This document shows positions 1-9,994 of a DNA stretch of 64,000 nt, piece after piece. The stretch is from Pseudoxanthomonas sp. J31 (lineage in GTDB: Bacteria > Pseudomonadota > Gammaproteobacteria > Xanthomonadales > Xanthomonadaceae). The translations under genes and the position numbers were made by a program. The notes under the pieces are model-generated. The model did no database searches. It was not told where the DNA came from and was given only the letters and a program-made list of their open reading frames with translations. Numbering within the stretch: the first letter of the stretch is position 1; each line of letters begins with the position of its first letter. The stretch spans positions 221,011 through 285,010 of the forward strand of contig NZ_KI783312.1 of assembly GCF_000510725.1 (NCBI RefSeq), read 5' to 3'.

Positions 1-281
1 GGCGAGTTCTTGCACTGCACGTGGTTGCCGGAGATCGAGGCGTACACCGAGCGGATCTCGCAGCCGGCCATCAGCTCGGCCTCCTCGACCGCGCGCTGGA
101 TCGACTGCACGGTGGACTCGATGTCGACCACCACGCCGCGCTTGAGCCCGCGCGACTCGTGCGAGCCGATGCCGATCACCTCGATCGGGTTGCCCGGCGA
201 ATACTCGCCCACCAGCGCCACCACCTTGGAGGTGCCGATGTCGAGGCCGACGATGAGGGACTTGTCGCCTTTGCGGTTCAT
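1..281 (-). CDS. ftsA: Cell division protein FtsA (N-terminal part, cut by window edge)
   Basis: About 93 residues of the N-terminus are present; the gene continues beyond base 1. FtsA is an actin-like ATPase that anchors FtsZ to the inner membrane and recruits late divisome proteins. The first residues MNRKGDKSLIVGLDIGTSKV contain the actin-fold phosphate-1 loop GLDIGTSKV, and later the segment reads SISGNHVQ. The ATG overlaps the ftsQ stop (ATGA), as in the rest of this cluster, so translation is probably coupled. Identification by motif and position as last gene before the expected ftsZ is secure. Confidence 0.95.
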   Translation of the reverse strand, partial: MNRKGDKSLIVGLDIGTSKVVALVGEYSPGNPIEVIGIGSHESRGLKRGVVVDIESTVQSIQRAVEEAELMAGCEIRSVYASISGNHVQCKNS

Positions 282-1054
282 GTACTGCTCGCCTGTGCTG
301 CCTGCGTCCGCGCGGCCAGGGCCCGCGGGAGCGCAGAAGGAGGATGGGAAGAGGTACGCGGCTGTCCCCACGCGAGGGTGAAGCCGTTGGTGTAGCGGAG
401 GTCGGCGCGCTCCAGCGGGCGCGCCTGGCCGGCGAGCAGCTGCGGCAGCACGCGGGCGAAGCGCTGCAGGCGCGCCTGCGCGTCGTCGCGGCCGACCAGC
501 ACCTCGGTGCCGTTGTCCAGCGCCAGCGACCAGCTGCCGCGCGCGTCCACCGCGACGTGGGTGACGTGGTAGCCCAGCGGCGCGAACAGCGACTGGCTCT
601 GCGTATAGACCTCGACCACGTCCGCGGTGCGCGCGTCCGGGCCGTCCAGGTGCGGCAGGCGCGCATCGGCCAGGTCGGCCGGGCGCGGGAACAGGTGGCC
701 GCGCTCGGAAAGCATGCGGTCCTCGCCCCAGTGCGCGAACGGCCGGTGCTCGACCACGCTCACCTCCAGCACGTCCGGCCACTGCTTGCTCACGTGGGCG
801 CTCTCCACCCACGGCAGGCGTTCCACCGCCCGCTGCGCGTCCTCCAGCCGCACCGCGAAGTAGCCGGCGCGCGCGTACGGCGCCACCGCCGCGCGCAGCT
901 GCTCGGCCTGCACCCGATCGAACTGCCCGGTCACGCGCAGCCGCGACAGCGGCCAGCGCTCGGCGCCGACCCAGCCGTTGAGCACGGCCACCACCGGCAG
1001 CGCGACCAGCGCTAGCGCCAGCAGCCAGGCGCAGATGCGCAGCAGGGCGTTCAT
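278..1054 (-). CDS. ftsQ: Cell division protein FtsQ
   Basis: 258 residues, a bitopic inner-membrane divisome protein that links early (FtsA/Z) and late (FtsL/B/W/I) division proteins. The N-terminus MNALLRICAWLLALALVALPV is a single membrane anchor (about residues 5-22). It is followed by a POTRA-type segment (LSRLRVTGQFDRVQAEQLRAA) and the FtsQ beta domain with WPDVLEVSVVEHRPFAHW. The ATG at 1054 is chosen because the upstream in-frame extension runs into an intergenic repeat. It lies between ddl and ftsA, the usual position, but is separated from ddl by the repeat at 1078-1205 instead of overlapping it. Confidence 0.93.
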   Translation of the reverse strand: MNALLRICAWLLALALVALPVVAVLNGWVGAERWPLSRLRVTGQFDRVQAEQLRAAVAPYARAGYFAVRLEDAQRAVERLPWVESAHVSKQWPDVLEVSVVEHRPFAHWGEDRMLSERGHLFPRPADLADARLPHLDGPDARTADVVEVYTQSQSLFAPLGYHVTHVAVDARGSWSLALDNGTEVLVGRDDAQARLQRFARVLPQLLAGQARPLERADLRYTNGFTLAWGQPRTSSHPPSALPRALAARTQAAQASST

Positions 1055-1077
1055 GCGGAAGACCTCCGGTCTTCCGT

Positions 1078-1205
1078 GGGATTCGGGATTTGGGATTGGG
1101 GATTCGAAAAAGCAACAGCCACGCGAAGCCGGGCCGACAGACGGCCAGCACGGCGCGACGCCGCTTCCACGAATCCCCAATCCCGGATCACGAATCCCGG
1201 CTTTT
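1078..1205. repeat. Inverted-repeat element of the GATTCGGGATT family (copy A)
   Basis: An imperfect inverted repeat of about 128 bases. The left arm (1078-1106) is built of tandem GATT-CGGG / GGGATTGG units; the right arm (1170-1200) carries their reverse complements (CGAATCCCCAATCCCGG and ACGAATCCCGG). The arms enclose about 60 unrelated bases. The element ends exactly at the ddl stop codon. A second member lies at 60659-60795 between ruvC and ruvA. Such GGGATTCGGGATT repeats are common between genes in Xanthomonadaceae (from memory; not searched). It could fold as a long mRNA hairpin between ddl and ftsQ. Confidence 0.75.
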
Positions 1206-2147
1206 TCATACCGTCTGCTCCAGGATCCGCCAGCACAGTTCCTCGAAGCCGATGCCCAGCTGGGCCGCGGCCTTGGGCACCAGCGAGTGGCTGGTCATGC
1301 CCGGTGCGGTGTTGACCTCCATCAGCATGAAGCGGCCGTCGGCGTGGCGCATGACGTCCACCCGGCCCCAGCCGCTGCAGCCGGCGGCGCGGAAGCCTTC
1401 CAGCGCCAGGGCGCGGATCTGCGCTTCCTCCCCGCCCTGCAGGCCGGGGCACAGGTACTGGGTGTCCTCGGCGATGTACTTGGCGTGGTAGTCGTACCAG
1501 CCGGAGGCCGGGACGATGCGGATGCTGGGCAGGGCCACCTCGCCGAGGATGCCCACGGTGTACTCGCCACCGGTCAGCATCTGCTCGGCCAGCAGCTCGC
1601 CCTCGTAGCCGGCGGCGAATTCCAGCGCCGGCGCCAGCTCATCCTCCGAGCGGATCGGGAACACGCCGACGCTGGAACCTTCGCAGGAAGGCTTCACGAA
1701 CACCGGCAGGCCCAGCTCGCGCACCGCGGCGGCCAGGTCGCCGCCGGCGGGGATGCGCACGAAGCGCGCGGTCGGCAGGCCGGCGGCGATCCACAGCAGC
1801 TTGGTGCGGATCTTGTCCATGGTCAGCGCGCTGCCCAGCACGCCGGGGCCGGTGTACGGCACGCCCAGCCCCTGCAGCAGGCCCTGGACCACGCCGTTCT
1901 CGCCGTCGCCGCCGTGCAGGATGTTGAACACGCGGTCGAAGCGCTCCTGCGCCAGGGCCTCCACCAGCGCGGGGATGCCGTCCACCGGCTGCGCGTCGAT
2001 CCCGCGGGCGCGCAGCGCCTCCAGCACGTTGCTGCCGGAATTCAGCGAGACCTCACGCTCGGAGCTGGTACCGCCCATCAGCACGGCGACGCGGCCGAAC
2101 ACGGCCGGGTCGGCGAAGCGCGGCGGCGGCAGGGCGGTCGCGCTCAT
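1206..2147 (-). CDS. ddl: D-alanine--D-alanine ligase
   Basis: 313 residues, ATP-grasp ligase making D-Ala-D-Ala for the peptidoglycan pentapeptide in the cytoplasm. Visible motifs are the N-terminal [15 protein letters not shown], the ATP-binding loop [11 protein letters not shown], and the C-terminal metal-binding signature [20 protein letters not shown]. Length is normal for DdlB. The ATG overlaps the murC stop by four bases, which supports this start. It lies in the dcw cluster between murC and ftsQ, its common place in gammaproteobacteria. Confidence 0.96.
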   Translation of the reverse strand: MSATALPPPRFADPAVFGRVAVLMGGTSSEREVSLNSGSNVLEALRARGIDAQPVDGIPALVEALAQERFDRVFNILHGGDGENGVVQGLLQGLGVPYTGPGVLGSALTMDKIRTKLLWIAAGLPTARFVRIPAGGDLAAAVRELGLPVFVKPSCEGSSVGVFPIRSEDELAPALEFAAGYEGELLAEQMLTGGEYTVGILGEVALPSIRIVPASGWYDYHAKYIAEDTQYLCPGLQGGEEAQIRALALEGFRAAGCSGWGRVDVMRHADGRFMLMEVNTAPGMTSHSLVPKAAAQLGIGFEELCWRILEQTV

Positions 2148-3583
2148 GCCTTGCCTCCCTTGCCGAGGAAGCCCTCGGCCGCCACCTGCTGGGCGATGTA
2201 GCCGATGTCGCCGGCGCCCATCATCAGTAGCAGGTCGCCGTCCTGGAGCACGTCCGGCAGGACCTCGCGCAGCTCGGCCGCGCGCCCCACCACCACCGGC
2301 TCGCTGCGGCCGCGGGCACGGATGGCGCGGGCCAGGGCGCGCGAATCGGCGCCGGGGATCGGCTGCTCGCCTGCCGGGTAGACCTCGCTGAGCACCAGCG
2401 CGTCGGCTTCCGACAGCACCGCGGCGAAGGCATCGAACTGGTCGCGGGTGCGGGTGTAGCGGTGCGGCTGGAACGCCACCACCAGGCGCTTGTCCGGCCA
2501 GCCGCCGCGCGCGGCGGCGAACACCGCGGCCAGTTCGCGCGGATGGTGGCCGTAGTCATCGACCACCCGCACCTTCGCCCCGGAGGCAGTGGTGACCTCG
2601 CCCAGGTCGTTGAAGCGGCGGCCGATGCCGGCGAACTTCTCCAGCGCCGCCGCGATCGCCTGCGGCGCCACGCCCAGCTGCCAGCCGACCGCGGCCGCGG
2701 CCAGCGCGTTGAGCACGTTGTGCCGGCCCGGCAGGGCCAGGCTCACCGGCACGCTCACGCCCTCCGGCAGGCGCAGGGTGAAGCGCATGCGCGCGCCTTC
2801 CTGGACGATGTCCTCGGCGCGCACGTCGGCATTCTCGGCGGTGCCGTAGGTCATCACGTGGCGCGGGGTTTCCGCGGCCAGGCTGGCCACTTCCGGATCG
2901 TCGATGCACAGCACCGCCAGGCCGTAGAACGGCAGGCGCTGCAGCAGCTCGGCGAAGGCCGAGCGCAGGCGCGCGAAGTCGCCGCCGTAGTTCTCCAGGT
3001 GGTCGGCGTCGATGTTGGTGATCACCGCGATCAGCGGGTTCAGGCGCAGGAAGCTGCCGTCGCTCTCGTCGGCCTCGGCCACCAGCCACTGGCCGCCGCC
3101 CAGCTTGGCGTTGGCGCCGGCCGCCAGCAGCTGGCCGCCGATCACGAAGGTCGGATCCAGCCCGCCTTCGCTCAGCACCGCCGCGGTCAGCGAGGTGGTG
3201 GTGGTCTTGCCGTGGGTGCCGGCGACGGCGATGCCACGGCGGAAGCGCATCAGTTCGGCCAGCATCGCCGCGCGCGGCACCACCGGGATGCGCTGGCTGC
3301 GCGCTTCCATCAGTTCGGGGTTGTCCTCGCGGATGGCGGAGGACACCACCACGCAGTCGGTGCCCAGTACGTTGGCGGCCGAGTGGCCGCGCACGATGCG
3401 CGCGCCCAGGCCGGCCAGGCGCCGGGTGGCGGCGTTCTCGGCGGCGTCCGAACCGGACACCTCGTAGCCCAGCGTCAGCATCACTTCGGCGATGCCGCTC
3501 ATGCCGGTGCCGCCGATGCCGACGAAGTGCACGCGCGGGAACGCGCGCACCAGGTTGTCGGTGTCGTGGAGGCGGCGGATCAT
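2144..3583 (-). CDS. murC: UDP-N-acetylmuramate--L-alanine ligase
   Basis: 479 residues, the cytoplasmic Mur ligase adding L-Ala to UDP-MurNAc. Seen are the N-terminal nucleotide-sugar loop [17 protein letters not shown], the ATP-binding P-loop [14 protein letters not shown], the central ligase segment ADESDGSFL, and the C-terminal substrate motif [12 protein letters not shown]. Start at the ATG of MIRRLHDTD overlaps the murG stop (ATGA); a longer open frame upstream lies inside murG and is rejected. Length fits the family. Confidence 0.97.
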   Translation of the reverse strand: MIRRLHDTDNLVRAFPRVHFVGIGGTGMSGIAEVMLTLGYEVSGSDAAENAATRRLAGLGARIVRGHSAANVLGTDCVVVSSAIREDNPELMEARSQRIPVVPRAAMLAELMRFRRGIAVAGTHGKTTTTSLTAAVLSEGGLDPTFVIGGQLLAAGANAKLGGGQWLVAEADESDGSFLRLNPLIAVITNIDADHLENYGGDFARLRSAFAELLQRLPFYGLAVLCIDDPEVASLAAETPRHVMTYGTAENADVRAEDIVQEGARMRFTLRLPEGVSVPVSLALPGRHNVLNALAAAAVGWQLGVAPQAIAAALEKFAGIGRRFNDLGEVTTASGAKVRVVDDYGHHPRELAAVFAAARGGWPDKRLVVAFQPHRYTRTRDQFDAFAAVLSEADALVLSEVYPAGEQPIPGADSRALARAIRARGRSEPVVVGRAAELREVLPDVLQDGDLLLMMGAGDIGYIAQQVAAEGFLGKGGKA

Positions 3584-4701
3584 GCGGAAACTCCAGGGGA
3601 TCGGGGGGAAGGAAGAGCCTCTTCGAGCACGATCCCGGCGATGTGCCGGGCGGCATCGGGACGGGCCAGGCCGCGCGCGGCCACGGCCATGGCCAGGCGG
3701 CGCTGCGGATCGGCGGCCAGCACGCGCAGCGCCGACTCCAGGTTCGCGGCCAGGCCCTCGCCCTGCTTGAACAGCAGCGCGGCGCCGTGCTCGACCAGGT
3801 ATTCGGCGTTGCGGGTCTGGTGGTCGTCCACCGCGGCGGCGAACGGCACCAGCACGCTGCCCACGCCGGCGGCGCACAGTTCGGCCAGGGTCGAGGCGCC
3901 GGCGCGGCACACCACCAGGTCGGCCCAGGCGTAGGCCGCGGCCATGTCGGCAATGAACGCCTCCACGCTGGCCTGCACGCCTGCGGCGGCGTAGGCCGCA
4001 TGGGCCTCCTCGCGCAGGCGCTCGCCGCACTGGTGGCGCACCTCGATGGCCACGTCGGCCAGCGCCGCCAGCGCCACCGGCACCGCCTCGTTGAGCGCGC
4101 GCGCACCCTGGCTGCCGCCCAGCACCAGCAGGCGCAGCGGGCCGCTGCGGCCGGCCAGGCGCTGCTGCGGTTCCGGCAGCGCGGCGATCGCATCGCGCAC
4201 CGGGTTGCCGACCACTTCCTCGCGCGCGAACGCGCCGGGGAAGCCGGACAGGGTGCGGCGCGCCAGGCGCGCCAGCACGCGGTTGGTCATGCCGGGCGCG
4301 CGGTTCTGTTCGTGCACCAGCAGCGGGATGCCGGCCAGGCGCGCGGCCAGGCCGCCGGGGCCGGAGGCGAAGCCGCCGAAGCCGATCACCGCGCGCGGCC
4401 GGCGCTGGCGCAGCACCGCGGACGCGGCGCGCACCGCACGCAGCAGGCGCAGCGGCGCGGCCAGCAGGGTGGCCCCGCCCTTGCCGCGCACGCCGGCCAC
4501 CGGCAGGGTGTCGATCTGGATGTCGTGTTGCGGCACCAGGCGCGTCTCCATCGCGCCGGCTGCACCCAGCCAGGTCACCGGCACGCCCATGGCGCGCAGC
4601 TCATGGGCCACGGCCAGCGCCGGGAAGATGTGGCCGCCGGTGCCGCCGGCCATCAGCATGACCGGGCGCTCCTGCGCGGGAACATGCACGGCGCCGCTCA
4701 T
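3580..4701 (-). CDS. murG: UDP-GlcNAc:undecaprenyl-PP-MurNAc-pentapeptide GlcNAc transferase
   Basis: 373 residues, a GT-B peripheral membrane glycosyltransferase converting lipid I to lipid II on the inner face of the membrane. The glycine-rich acceptor loop [18 protein letters not shown] is at the N-terminus, [12 protein letters not shown] in the middle, and the donor-binding segment [12 protein letters not shown] plus [11 protein letters not shown] towards the C-terminus. The start [11 protein letters not shown] overlaps the ftsW stop by four bases. Confidence 0.97.
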   Translation of the reverse strand: MSGAVHVPAQERPVMLMAGGTGGHIFPALAVAHELRAMGVPVTWLGAAGAMETRLVPQHDIQIDTLPVAGVRGKGGATLLAAPLRLLRAVRAASAVLRQRRPRAVIGFGGFASGPGGLAARLAGIPLLVHEQNRAPGMTNRVLARLARRTLSGFPGAFAREEVVGNPVRDAIAALPEPQQRLAGRSGPLRLLVLGGSQGARALNEAVPVALAALADVAIEVRHQCGERLREEAHAAYAAAGVQASVEAFIADMAAAYAWADLVVCRAGASTLAELCAAGVGSVLVPFAAAVDDHQTRNAEYLVEHGAALLFKQGEGLAANLESALRVLAADPQRRLAMAVAARGLARPDAARHIAGIVLEEALPSPRSPGVSA

Positions 4702-6020
4702 GCGAAGCCTCCGAAGGTCGGTTTCACGCGCGAGGTGCCGCGGCCGCCGGCCGGGGTGGCGCGCGGGGTGGTGCGCGGCGGCGCCGGGCGCGCGGCCAGC
4801 GGTGCGGAAGGCGCCGCCGGGGCGTCCGCGGCGGCCACCGGCACGATCGATTCCGGACGCAGGCGCGCCACCTGGCGCTCGGCGCGCTCCAGCTCGTAGG
4901 AGACGCGCAGCAGCAGGCCGATCGCCGCGCAGGTCATCATCACGCTGGAGCCGCCGGAGGAGATCAGCGGCAGGGTCAGGCCCTTGGTCGGCAGCAGGCC
5001 CAGGTTCACGCCGATCGAGACGAAGCTCTGCATGCCCAGCCACAGGCCGACGCCGAAGGCGATGTAGCCGGCGAAGTGGCGGCGCATCTCCACGCACTTC
5101 ATGCCGATGTACAGGGCGCGGCCGACCAGCAGCACGTACAGGCCGATGACGCCGCACACGCCGACGAAGCCCAGCTCCTCGGCGATGACCGAGAAGATGA
5201 AGTCGGTATGCGCCTCCGGCAGGTAGTTGAGCTTCTGCACCGAGGCGCCCAGGCCCACGCCGAACCACTCGCCGCGGCCCACGGCCATCAGCGCGTTGGA
5301 CAGCTGGTAGCCGGCGCCGAGCTGGTCCTGCCACGGATCCATGAACGAGGTGATGCGGCGCAGGCGGTACGGCTCGATGATCGCGATCGCCACCAGCGCC
5401 GGCAGCAGCACCAGGATGGGCGCGGACATGCGCGGCAGGTTGACCCCGCCCAGCACCAGCATGCCGGCGGTGATGCCCAGCAGCAGGGTGGCCGAGCCGA
5501 AGTCCGGCTGCGCCAACAGCATGCCGACCAGCAGCACCGCCACGCCCAGCGGCTTGAGCATCGCCGGCCAGGTGGCGTTGACCTCGTCGCGGAAGCGCAC
5601 CAGGTAGCTGGCCAGCCACACGATGTAGATGACCTTCACCGCCTCGACCACCTGGAAGCGCGAGATGCCCAGGTTGATCCAGCGGCGCGCGCCGTTGACG
5701 CTCACGCCCAGCCCCGGCAGCCACGGCAGCAGCAGCAGCAGGAAGCAGCACAGCAGCAGCTGCTGGTTGTACTTCTCCACCAGCTTCAGCTCGGTGCGCA
5801 TGGCCACCACCGCCAGCACCGCGCCGATCATCACGAACAGCACGTGCCTGACCAGGTAGTGGAACGGCCCCGCGCCCAGGTTCTCGGCGATGGCGATCGA
5901 GGCCGAGGCGACCATCACCACGCCCAGGCTGCCGAGCGCCAGCACGGCGAAGCACAGCCACGGGTCGTAGCGGCCGCCGATGGCCTCCAGCCTGGTCGCC
6001 TGGCGGGACAGGTCGTTCAT
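4698..6020 (-). CDS. ftsW: Lipid II polymerase / division protein FtsW (SEDS family)
   Basis: 440 residues, polytopic SEDS glycosyltransferase of the septal machinery, partner of FtsI. Family signatures are [10 protein letters not shown], the acidic-rich [21 protein letters not shown], the large-loop segment [41 protein letters not shown], and the C-terminal LISSGGSS. About ten membrane segments can be read. The last ~50 residues form an Ala/Pro/Arg-rich cytoplasmic tail longer than in E. coli. The ATG overlaps the mraY stop by one base (TGATG), so there is no space for murD, which in many gammaproteobacteria lies between mraY and ftsW. Confidence 0.96.
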   Translation of the reverse strand: MNDLSRQATRLEAIGGRYDPWLCFAVLALGSLGVVMVASASIAIAENLGAGPFHYLVRHVLFVMIGAVLAVVAMRTELKLVEKYNQQLLLCCFLLLLLPWLPGLGVSVNGARRWINLGISRFQVVEAVKVIYIVWLASYLVRFRDEVNATWPAMLKPLGVAVLLVGMLLAQPDFGSATLLLGITAGMLVLGGVNLPRMSAPILVLLPALVAIAIIEPYRLRRITSFMDPWQDQLGAGYQLSNALMAVGRGEWFGVGLGASVQKLNYLPEAHTDFIFSVIAEELGFVGVCGVIGLYVLLVGRALYIGMKCVEMRRHFAGYIAFGVGLWLGMQSFVSIGVNLGLLPTKGLTLPLISSGGSSVMMTCAAIGLLLRVSYELERAERQVARLRPESIVPVAAADAPAAPSAPLAARPAPPRTTPRATPAGGRGTSRVKPTFGGFA

Positions 6021-7105
6021 CAGCGCACCTTCAACGTCGCCAGGCCGACCAGGACCAGCACCACCGAGATGATCCAGAAGCGCACGATCACGCGCGGCTC
6101 CGGCCAGCCCTTGAGCTCGAAGTGGTGGTGGATGGGCGCCATGCGGAACACGCGCTTGCCGGTGAGCTTGAAGCTGGCGACCTGGATCATCACCGACAGG
6201 GTCTCGATGACGAAGATGCCGCCCATCACCACCAGCACCAGTTCCTGGCGCACGATCACCGCGATGGTGCCGAGCACGGCGCCCAGCGCCAGCGCGCCGA
6301 TGTCGCCCATGAACACCATCGCCGGGTAGGTGTTGAACCAGAGGAAGCCCAGGCCCGCGCCGGCGATCGCCGCGCAGATGATCACCAGCTCGCCCGCGCC
6401 CGGCACCTGCGGGATCTGCAGGTAGTTGGCGAACACGGCGTGGCCGGAGGCGTAGGCGAACACGCCCAGGCCCACGGCCACCAGCACGGTGGGCATGATC
6501 GCCAGGCCGTCCAGGCCGTCGGTCAGGTTGACCGCGTTGGAGAAGCCCACGATCCAGAAGTAGGCGATGGCCACGAACGAGATGCCCACCAGCGGCAGCG
6601 CGATCGACTTGAACAGCGGCACGTAGAAGGTGGTGGCCGCCGGCACGTCGGCATACAGGTACAGGTAAAGGCCGGCGGCCAGGCCGAAGACCGACTGCAG
6701 CAGGTACTTCCAGCGCGACTTCAGGCCGTTGGGATCGCGCTTGACGATCTTGATCCAGTCGTCGTACCAGCCGATCGCGCCGAAGGCCAGCATCACCAGC
6801 AGCACGGTCCACACGTACTTGTTGCGCAGGTCGCCCCACATCAGCACCGCCAGCATGACGGTGATCAGGATCATGGAGCCGCCCATGGTCGGGGTGCCGG
6901 CCTTGGAGAAGTGCGACTGCGGGCCGTCCTTGCGGATCGGCTGGCCGCCCTTGAGCTGGCCGAGCTTGCGGATCACCGCCGGGCCCAGCCACAGCGACAG
7001 GAACAGCGCCGTCAGCGCAGCGAGGATGCCGCGGAAGGTCAGATAGGCGAACAGCCCGAAGAAGTTCTCCAGGCCCTGCAGCCAGCGCGCCAGTTCAAGC
7101 AGCAT
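6020..7105 (-). CDS. mraY: Phospho-N-acetylmuramoyl-pentapeptide transferase (MraY)
   Basis: 361 residues, polytopic inner-membrane enzyme transferring phospho-MurNAc-pentapeptide to undecaprenyl phosphate (lipid I). Visible: [11 protein letters not shown], the aspartate motif [37 protein letters not shown], and the histidine motif [13 protein letters not shown]. Length equals the E. coli enzyme. The start [17 protein letters not shown] lies inside the 3' end of murF (11-base overlap). Confidence 0.97.
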   Translation of the reverse strand: MLLELARWLQGLENFFGLFAYLTFRGILAALTALFLSLWLGPAVIRKLGQLKGGQPIRKDGPQSHFSKAGTPTMGGSMILITVMLAVLMWGDLRNKYVWTVLLVMLAFGAIGWYDDWIKIVKRDPNGLKSRWKYLLQSVFGLAAGLYLYLYADVPAATTFYVPLFKSIALPLVGISFVAIAYFWIVGFSNAVNLTDGLDGLAIMPTVLVAVGLGVFAYASGHAVFANYLQIPQVPGAGELVIICAAIAGAGLGFLWFNTYPAMVFMGDIGALALGAVLGTIAVIVRQELVLVVMGGIFVIETLSVMIQVASFKLTGKRVFRMAPIHHHFELKGWPEPRVIVRFWIISVVLVLVGLATLKVR

Positions 7106-8510
7106 GCGTAGCGTCTCCCTGCGCCAGCAGCGCGTTCACGATCCGGTCCATCGCGCTGCCGCGCGACCCTTTCACCAGCACCCGCAGGCGCCGTCCTTCG
7201 GCGCCGGCCGCATCCGCCGGCGCGCGTGCCGCCAGGTCCGCGGCGATGGCCGCCGCAAGCGCCTGGTGGCTGTCGAAATGGCGGCCTTCCGCGCCGAAGG
7301 CACGCGCGGCATGGGCGCTCAGTTCGCCCAGCGCATACAGCCGGGCGATGCCGGCCTGGCGCGCGCGCAGGCCGGCGTCGGCATGCAGCGCCGCGGCCTC
7401 CGGGCCCAGCTCGCGCATGTCCCCCAGCACCAGCCAGGCCTCGTCGCCGCTGGCGGCCAGGGCGTCGATCGCCGCGGCCACCGAGCCGGGGTTGGCGTTG
7501 TAGCTGTCGTCCACCAGCACCACCCCGCCCGCCAGGCCATGCGCGACCTGGCGGCCGGCCACCGGCCGCGCCTGCGCCAGGCCCTCGGCGATCGCCGCCA
7601 GCGGCACGCCGCAGGCCAGGCCGATCGCGGCGGCGGCCAGCGCGTTGCGCACGTTGTGGCGGCCCGGCAGCGCCAGCTCGATCGCGGCCTCGCCCTGTGG
7701 CGTGGCCAGCACGAAGCGGCTGCCCTCCGCGCCCACCTGGACCTCGCGCGCGGTCACCTCGGCGCTGGCGTCCAGGCCGAAGCGCAGCAGGCGGCGGCCG
7801 GTTTCGGCGGCGCGCACCACCTGCTGCTCGAACCAGGCACCGAAGGCATCGTCGGCGTTGACCACCGCGGTGCCGCCGGCCGGCAGCGCGGCGTAGATCG
7901 CGCCCTTGGTGGTGGCCACGCCCAGCAGGTCGCCCATCCGCTCCAGGTGGGCCGGGGCGATGTTGTTGACCACGGACACGTCCGGGCGGGCGATGTCGGT
8001 CAGGTAGGCGATGTCGCCCGGCTTGCCGGCGCCCATCTCGTAGATGGCGAAGTCGGCGTCCTCCGGGGCGTCGATCACCGCCAGCGGCAGGCCGATCTCG
8101 TTGTTGCGGTTGCCCGGGTTGGCGTAGGCGTGGCCGGCCTGCCGGAGCACCGACAGCACCAGGGTCTTCACGCTGGTCTTGCCGTTGCTGCCGGTGATGG
8201 CCACCACCTTCGCATCGCGGCCGCGCTGCATGCCGGCTGCGATCCGCGCCAGCGCAAGCTCGCTGTTCTCGACCAGCACCTGCGGTGCATCAACGTCCAG
8301 CAGGCGTTCGACCAGCAGCGCGACCGCGCCGCGCGCCAGGGCGTCGGCGGCGAAGTCGTGGCCGTCGAAGCGCTCGCCGCGCAGGGCCAGGTACAGGCTG
8401 CCGGGCTGCAGCGCGCGGGTGTCGTGGACGATGGCGTCGACGGCCGCGTCCGGGCCGTGCAGCTCGCCGCCGGCCCAGTGCGCGAGCAGGGAAAGCGGGG
8501 TGCGCTTCAT
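7095..8510 (-). CDS. murF: UDP-MurNAc-tripeptide--D-alanyl-D-alanine ligase
   Basis: 471 residues, the Mur ligase adding D-Ala-D-Ala to UDP-MurNAc-tripeptide. It carries the P-loop [14 protein letters not shown], the [14 protein letters not shown] segment, the [16 protein letters not shown] motif and the C-terminal [18 protein letters not shown] at [12 protein letters not shown] overlaps the murE stop by four bases and is preferred over an upstream in-frame start inside murE. Confidence 0.96.
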   Translation of the reverse strand: MKRTPLSLLAHWAGGELHGPDAAVDAIVHDTRALQPGSLYLALRGERFDGHDFAADALARGAVALLVERLLDVDAPQVLVENSELALARIAAGMQRGRDAKVVAITGSNGKTSVKTLVLSVLRQAGHAYANPGNRNNEIGLPLAVIDAPEDADFAIYEMGAGKPGDIAYLTDIARPDVSVVNNIAPAHLERMGDLLGVATTKGAIYAALPAGGTAVVNADDAFGAWFEQQVVRAAETGRRLLRFGLDASAEVTAREVQVGAEGSRFVLATPQGEAAIELALPGRHNVRNALAAAAIGLACGVPLAAIAEGLAQARPVAGRQVAHGLAGGVVLVDDSYNANPGSVAAAIDALAASGDEAWLVLGDMRELGPEAAALHADAGLRARQAGIARLYALGELSAHAARAFGAEGRHFDSHQALAAAIAADLAARAPADAAGAEGRRLRVLVKGSRGSAMDRIVNALLAQGDATHAA

Positions 8511-9994
8511 GCCTGCACCTCCGCCGCGCTCCACGCGTCCAGGGCGGCGCGCGCCACCTCGGTATCGTCAAAGGGATGCCGCACGCCGGCGATCTCCTGG
8601 TAAGGCTCGTGCCCCTTGCCGGCGACCAGGACCACGTCCTGTGCGCCGGCCCGGGCGATGGCGCGGGCGATGGCCTGCGCGCGGTCGCGCTCCACCTGCA
8701 CCGCTTCGGGCGCGGCGAAGCCGGCCATGATCCCGGCGACGATCGCGTCGCCATCCTCGCCGCGTGGGTTGTCGTCGGTGACGATGACCTGGTCGGCGTA
8801 CCGTTCGGCGATGCGCGCCATCATCGGGCGCTTGCCGCGGTCGCGCTCGCCGCCGCAGCCGAACACGCAGGCCAGCCGCGCGCCGGCATGCGCGCGCAGG
8901 CTGGACAGCGCCTGCTCCAGCGCGTCGGGGGTGTGGGCGTAGTCGATCACCACCAGCGGGCGCACGCCGTCGCCGCCGAGGCGGTTCATGCGCCCGGCCA
9001 CCGGCTGCAGCCGCGACAGGACCGCGGCCACGCCCGCCGCGCCGTCGCCCAGCGCGTGCAGCACGCCGCCCACCGCCAGCAGGTTGTCGACGTTGAACCT
9101 GCCCAGCAGCGGCGACCGCACCGGGTACGCCTCGTGGCCGTCGTACAGTTCGAAGCCGATGCCGCGCGCGTCGAACTGCAGCGCGCGCGCCTGCAGGCTC
9201 GCATCCTCGCGGCCGCGCGAACTGACCCCGACCACGCGCACCCCGGCCGGAAGCCGCGCGGCCAGCGCCCGCGCGTAGTCGTCGTCCAGGTTCAGCACCG
9301 CGGCCTTGAGCCCCTCGCGGAAGAACAGCTTCGACTTGGCCGCGCCGTAGCTGGCCATGTCGCCGTGGTAGTCGAGGTGGTCGCGGGTGAGGTTGGTGAA
9401 CACCGCCACGTCGTAGTGCACGCCGTCCACCCGGCCCTGGTCCAGGGCATGCGAGCTGACCTCCATCGCCACCGCCTCAGCGCCGGCGTCGCGCAGCTCG
9501 CCCAGCAGGGCGTGCATGTCCAGCACCAGCGGCGTGGTGAAGCCGGTCGGTCGCACCTGCCCGTGCAGGCCGGCGCCCAGGGTGCCGATGCTGCCGGCGC
9601 GCAGGCCGCGCTGGTGCCAAGCCTGGGCCAGCAGCTGCACGGTGGACGTCTTGCCGTTGGTGCCGGTGACCCCGACCATGGCCATCGCGTGCGAGGGATG
9701 GCCGTGGAACAGGTCGGCCATCGCGCCCAGGCGCGAGCGCAGGCCCGGCACCGGGATCGCGTCCTCCGGCGCGGGGGATTCGGCCGGGGCCGGCGGTTCG
9801 AACAGGATCGCCGCGGCGCCCGCCTCGCGCGCCTGCGCGGCGAAGGCCAGGCCGTGGGTGCCGAAGCCGGCGATCGCCACGAAGGCATCGCCCGGGCGTA
9901 CCTTGCGGCTGTCCATCACCAGCCCGGAAACGGCGATGTCGCGCGGCAGCGCGACGTCGGGCAGCAGGCGCGACAGGAGCATGGAGCGGCTCAT
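8507..9994 (-). CDS. murE: UDP-MurNAc-L-Ala-D-Glu--meso-diaminopimelate ligase
   Basis: 495 residues, Mur ligase adding the third amino acid of the stem peptide. It has the P-loop [42 protein letters not shown] and the substrate-selecting motif DNPRGED. The DNPR signature is the established marker of meso-diaminopimelate specificity, so the cell wall is expected to be DAP-type as in other Gram-negatives. Start at [13 protein letters not shown] overlaps the ftsI stop by four bases. The lineage is known (in Xanthomonas) to make this enzyme's substrate through MurD2/MurL instead of classical MurD. Confidence 0.96.
   Translation of the reverse strand: MSRSMLLSRLLPDVALPRDIAVSGLVMDSRKVRPGDAFVAIAGFGTHGLAFAAQAREAGAAAILFEPPAPAESPAPEDAIPVPGLRSRLGAMADLFHGHPSHAMAMVGVTGTNGKTSTVQLLAQAWHQRGLRAGSIGTLGAGLHGQVRPTGFTTPLVLDMHALLGELRDAGAEAVAMEVSSHALDQGRVDGVHYDVAVFTNLTRDHLDYHGDMASYGAAKSKLFFREGLKAAVLNLDDDYARALAARLPAGVRVVGVSSRGREDASLQARALQFDARGIGFELYDGHEAYPVRSPLLGRFNVDNLLAVGGVLHALGDGAAGVAAVLSRLQPVAGRMNRLGGDGVRPLVVIDYAHTPDALEQALSSLRAHAGARLACVFGCGGERDRGKRPMMARIAERYADQVIVTDDNPRGEDGDAIVAGIMAGFAAPEAVQVERDRAQAIARAIARAGAQDVVLVAGKGHEPYQEIAGVRHPFDDTEVARAALDAWSAAEVQA

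Noticed and set aside
3580..5961. 793-codon extension upstream of MurG and similar extensions of MurC, FtsW, MurE and RsmH
   Set aside because: Not fusions: the extra N-terminal parts lie within the neighbouring gene in another frame; the ATGA/TGATG overlaps mark the true starts.
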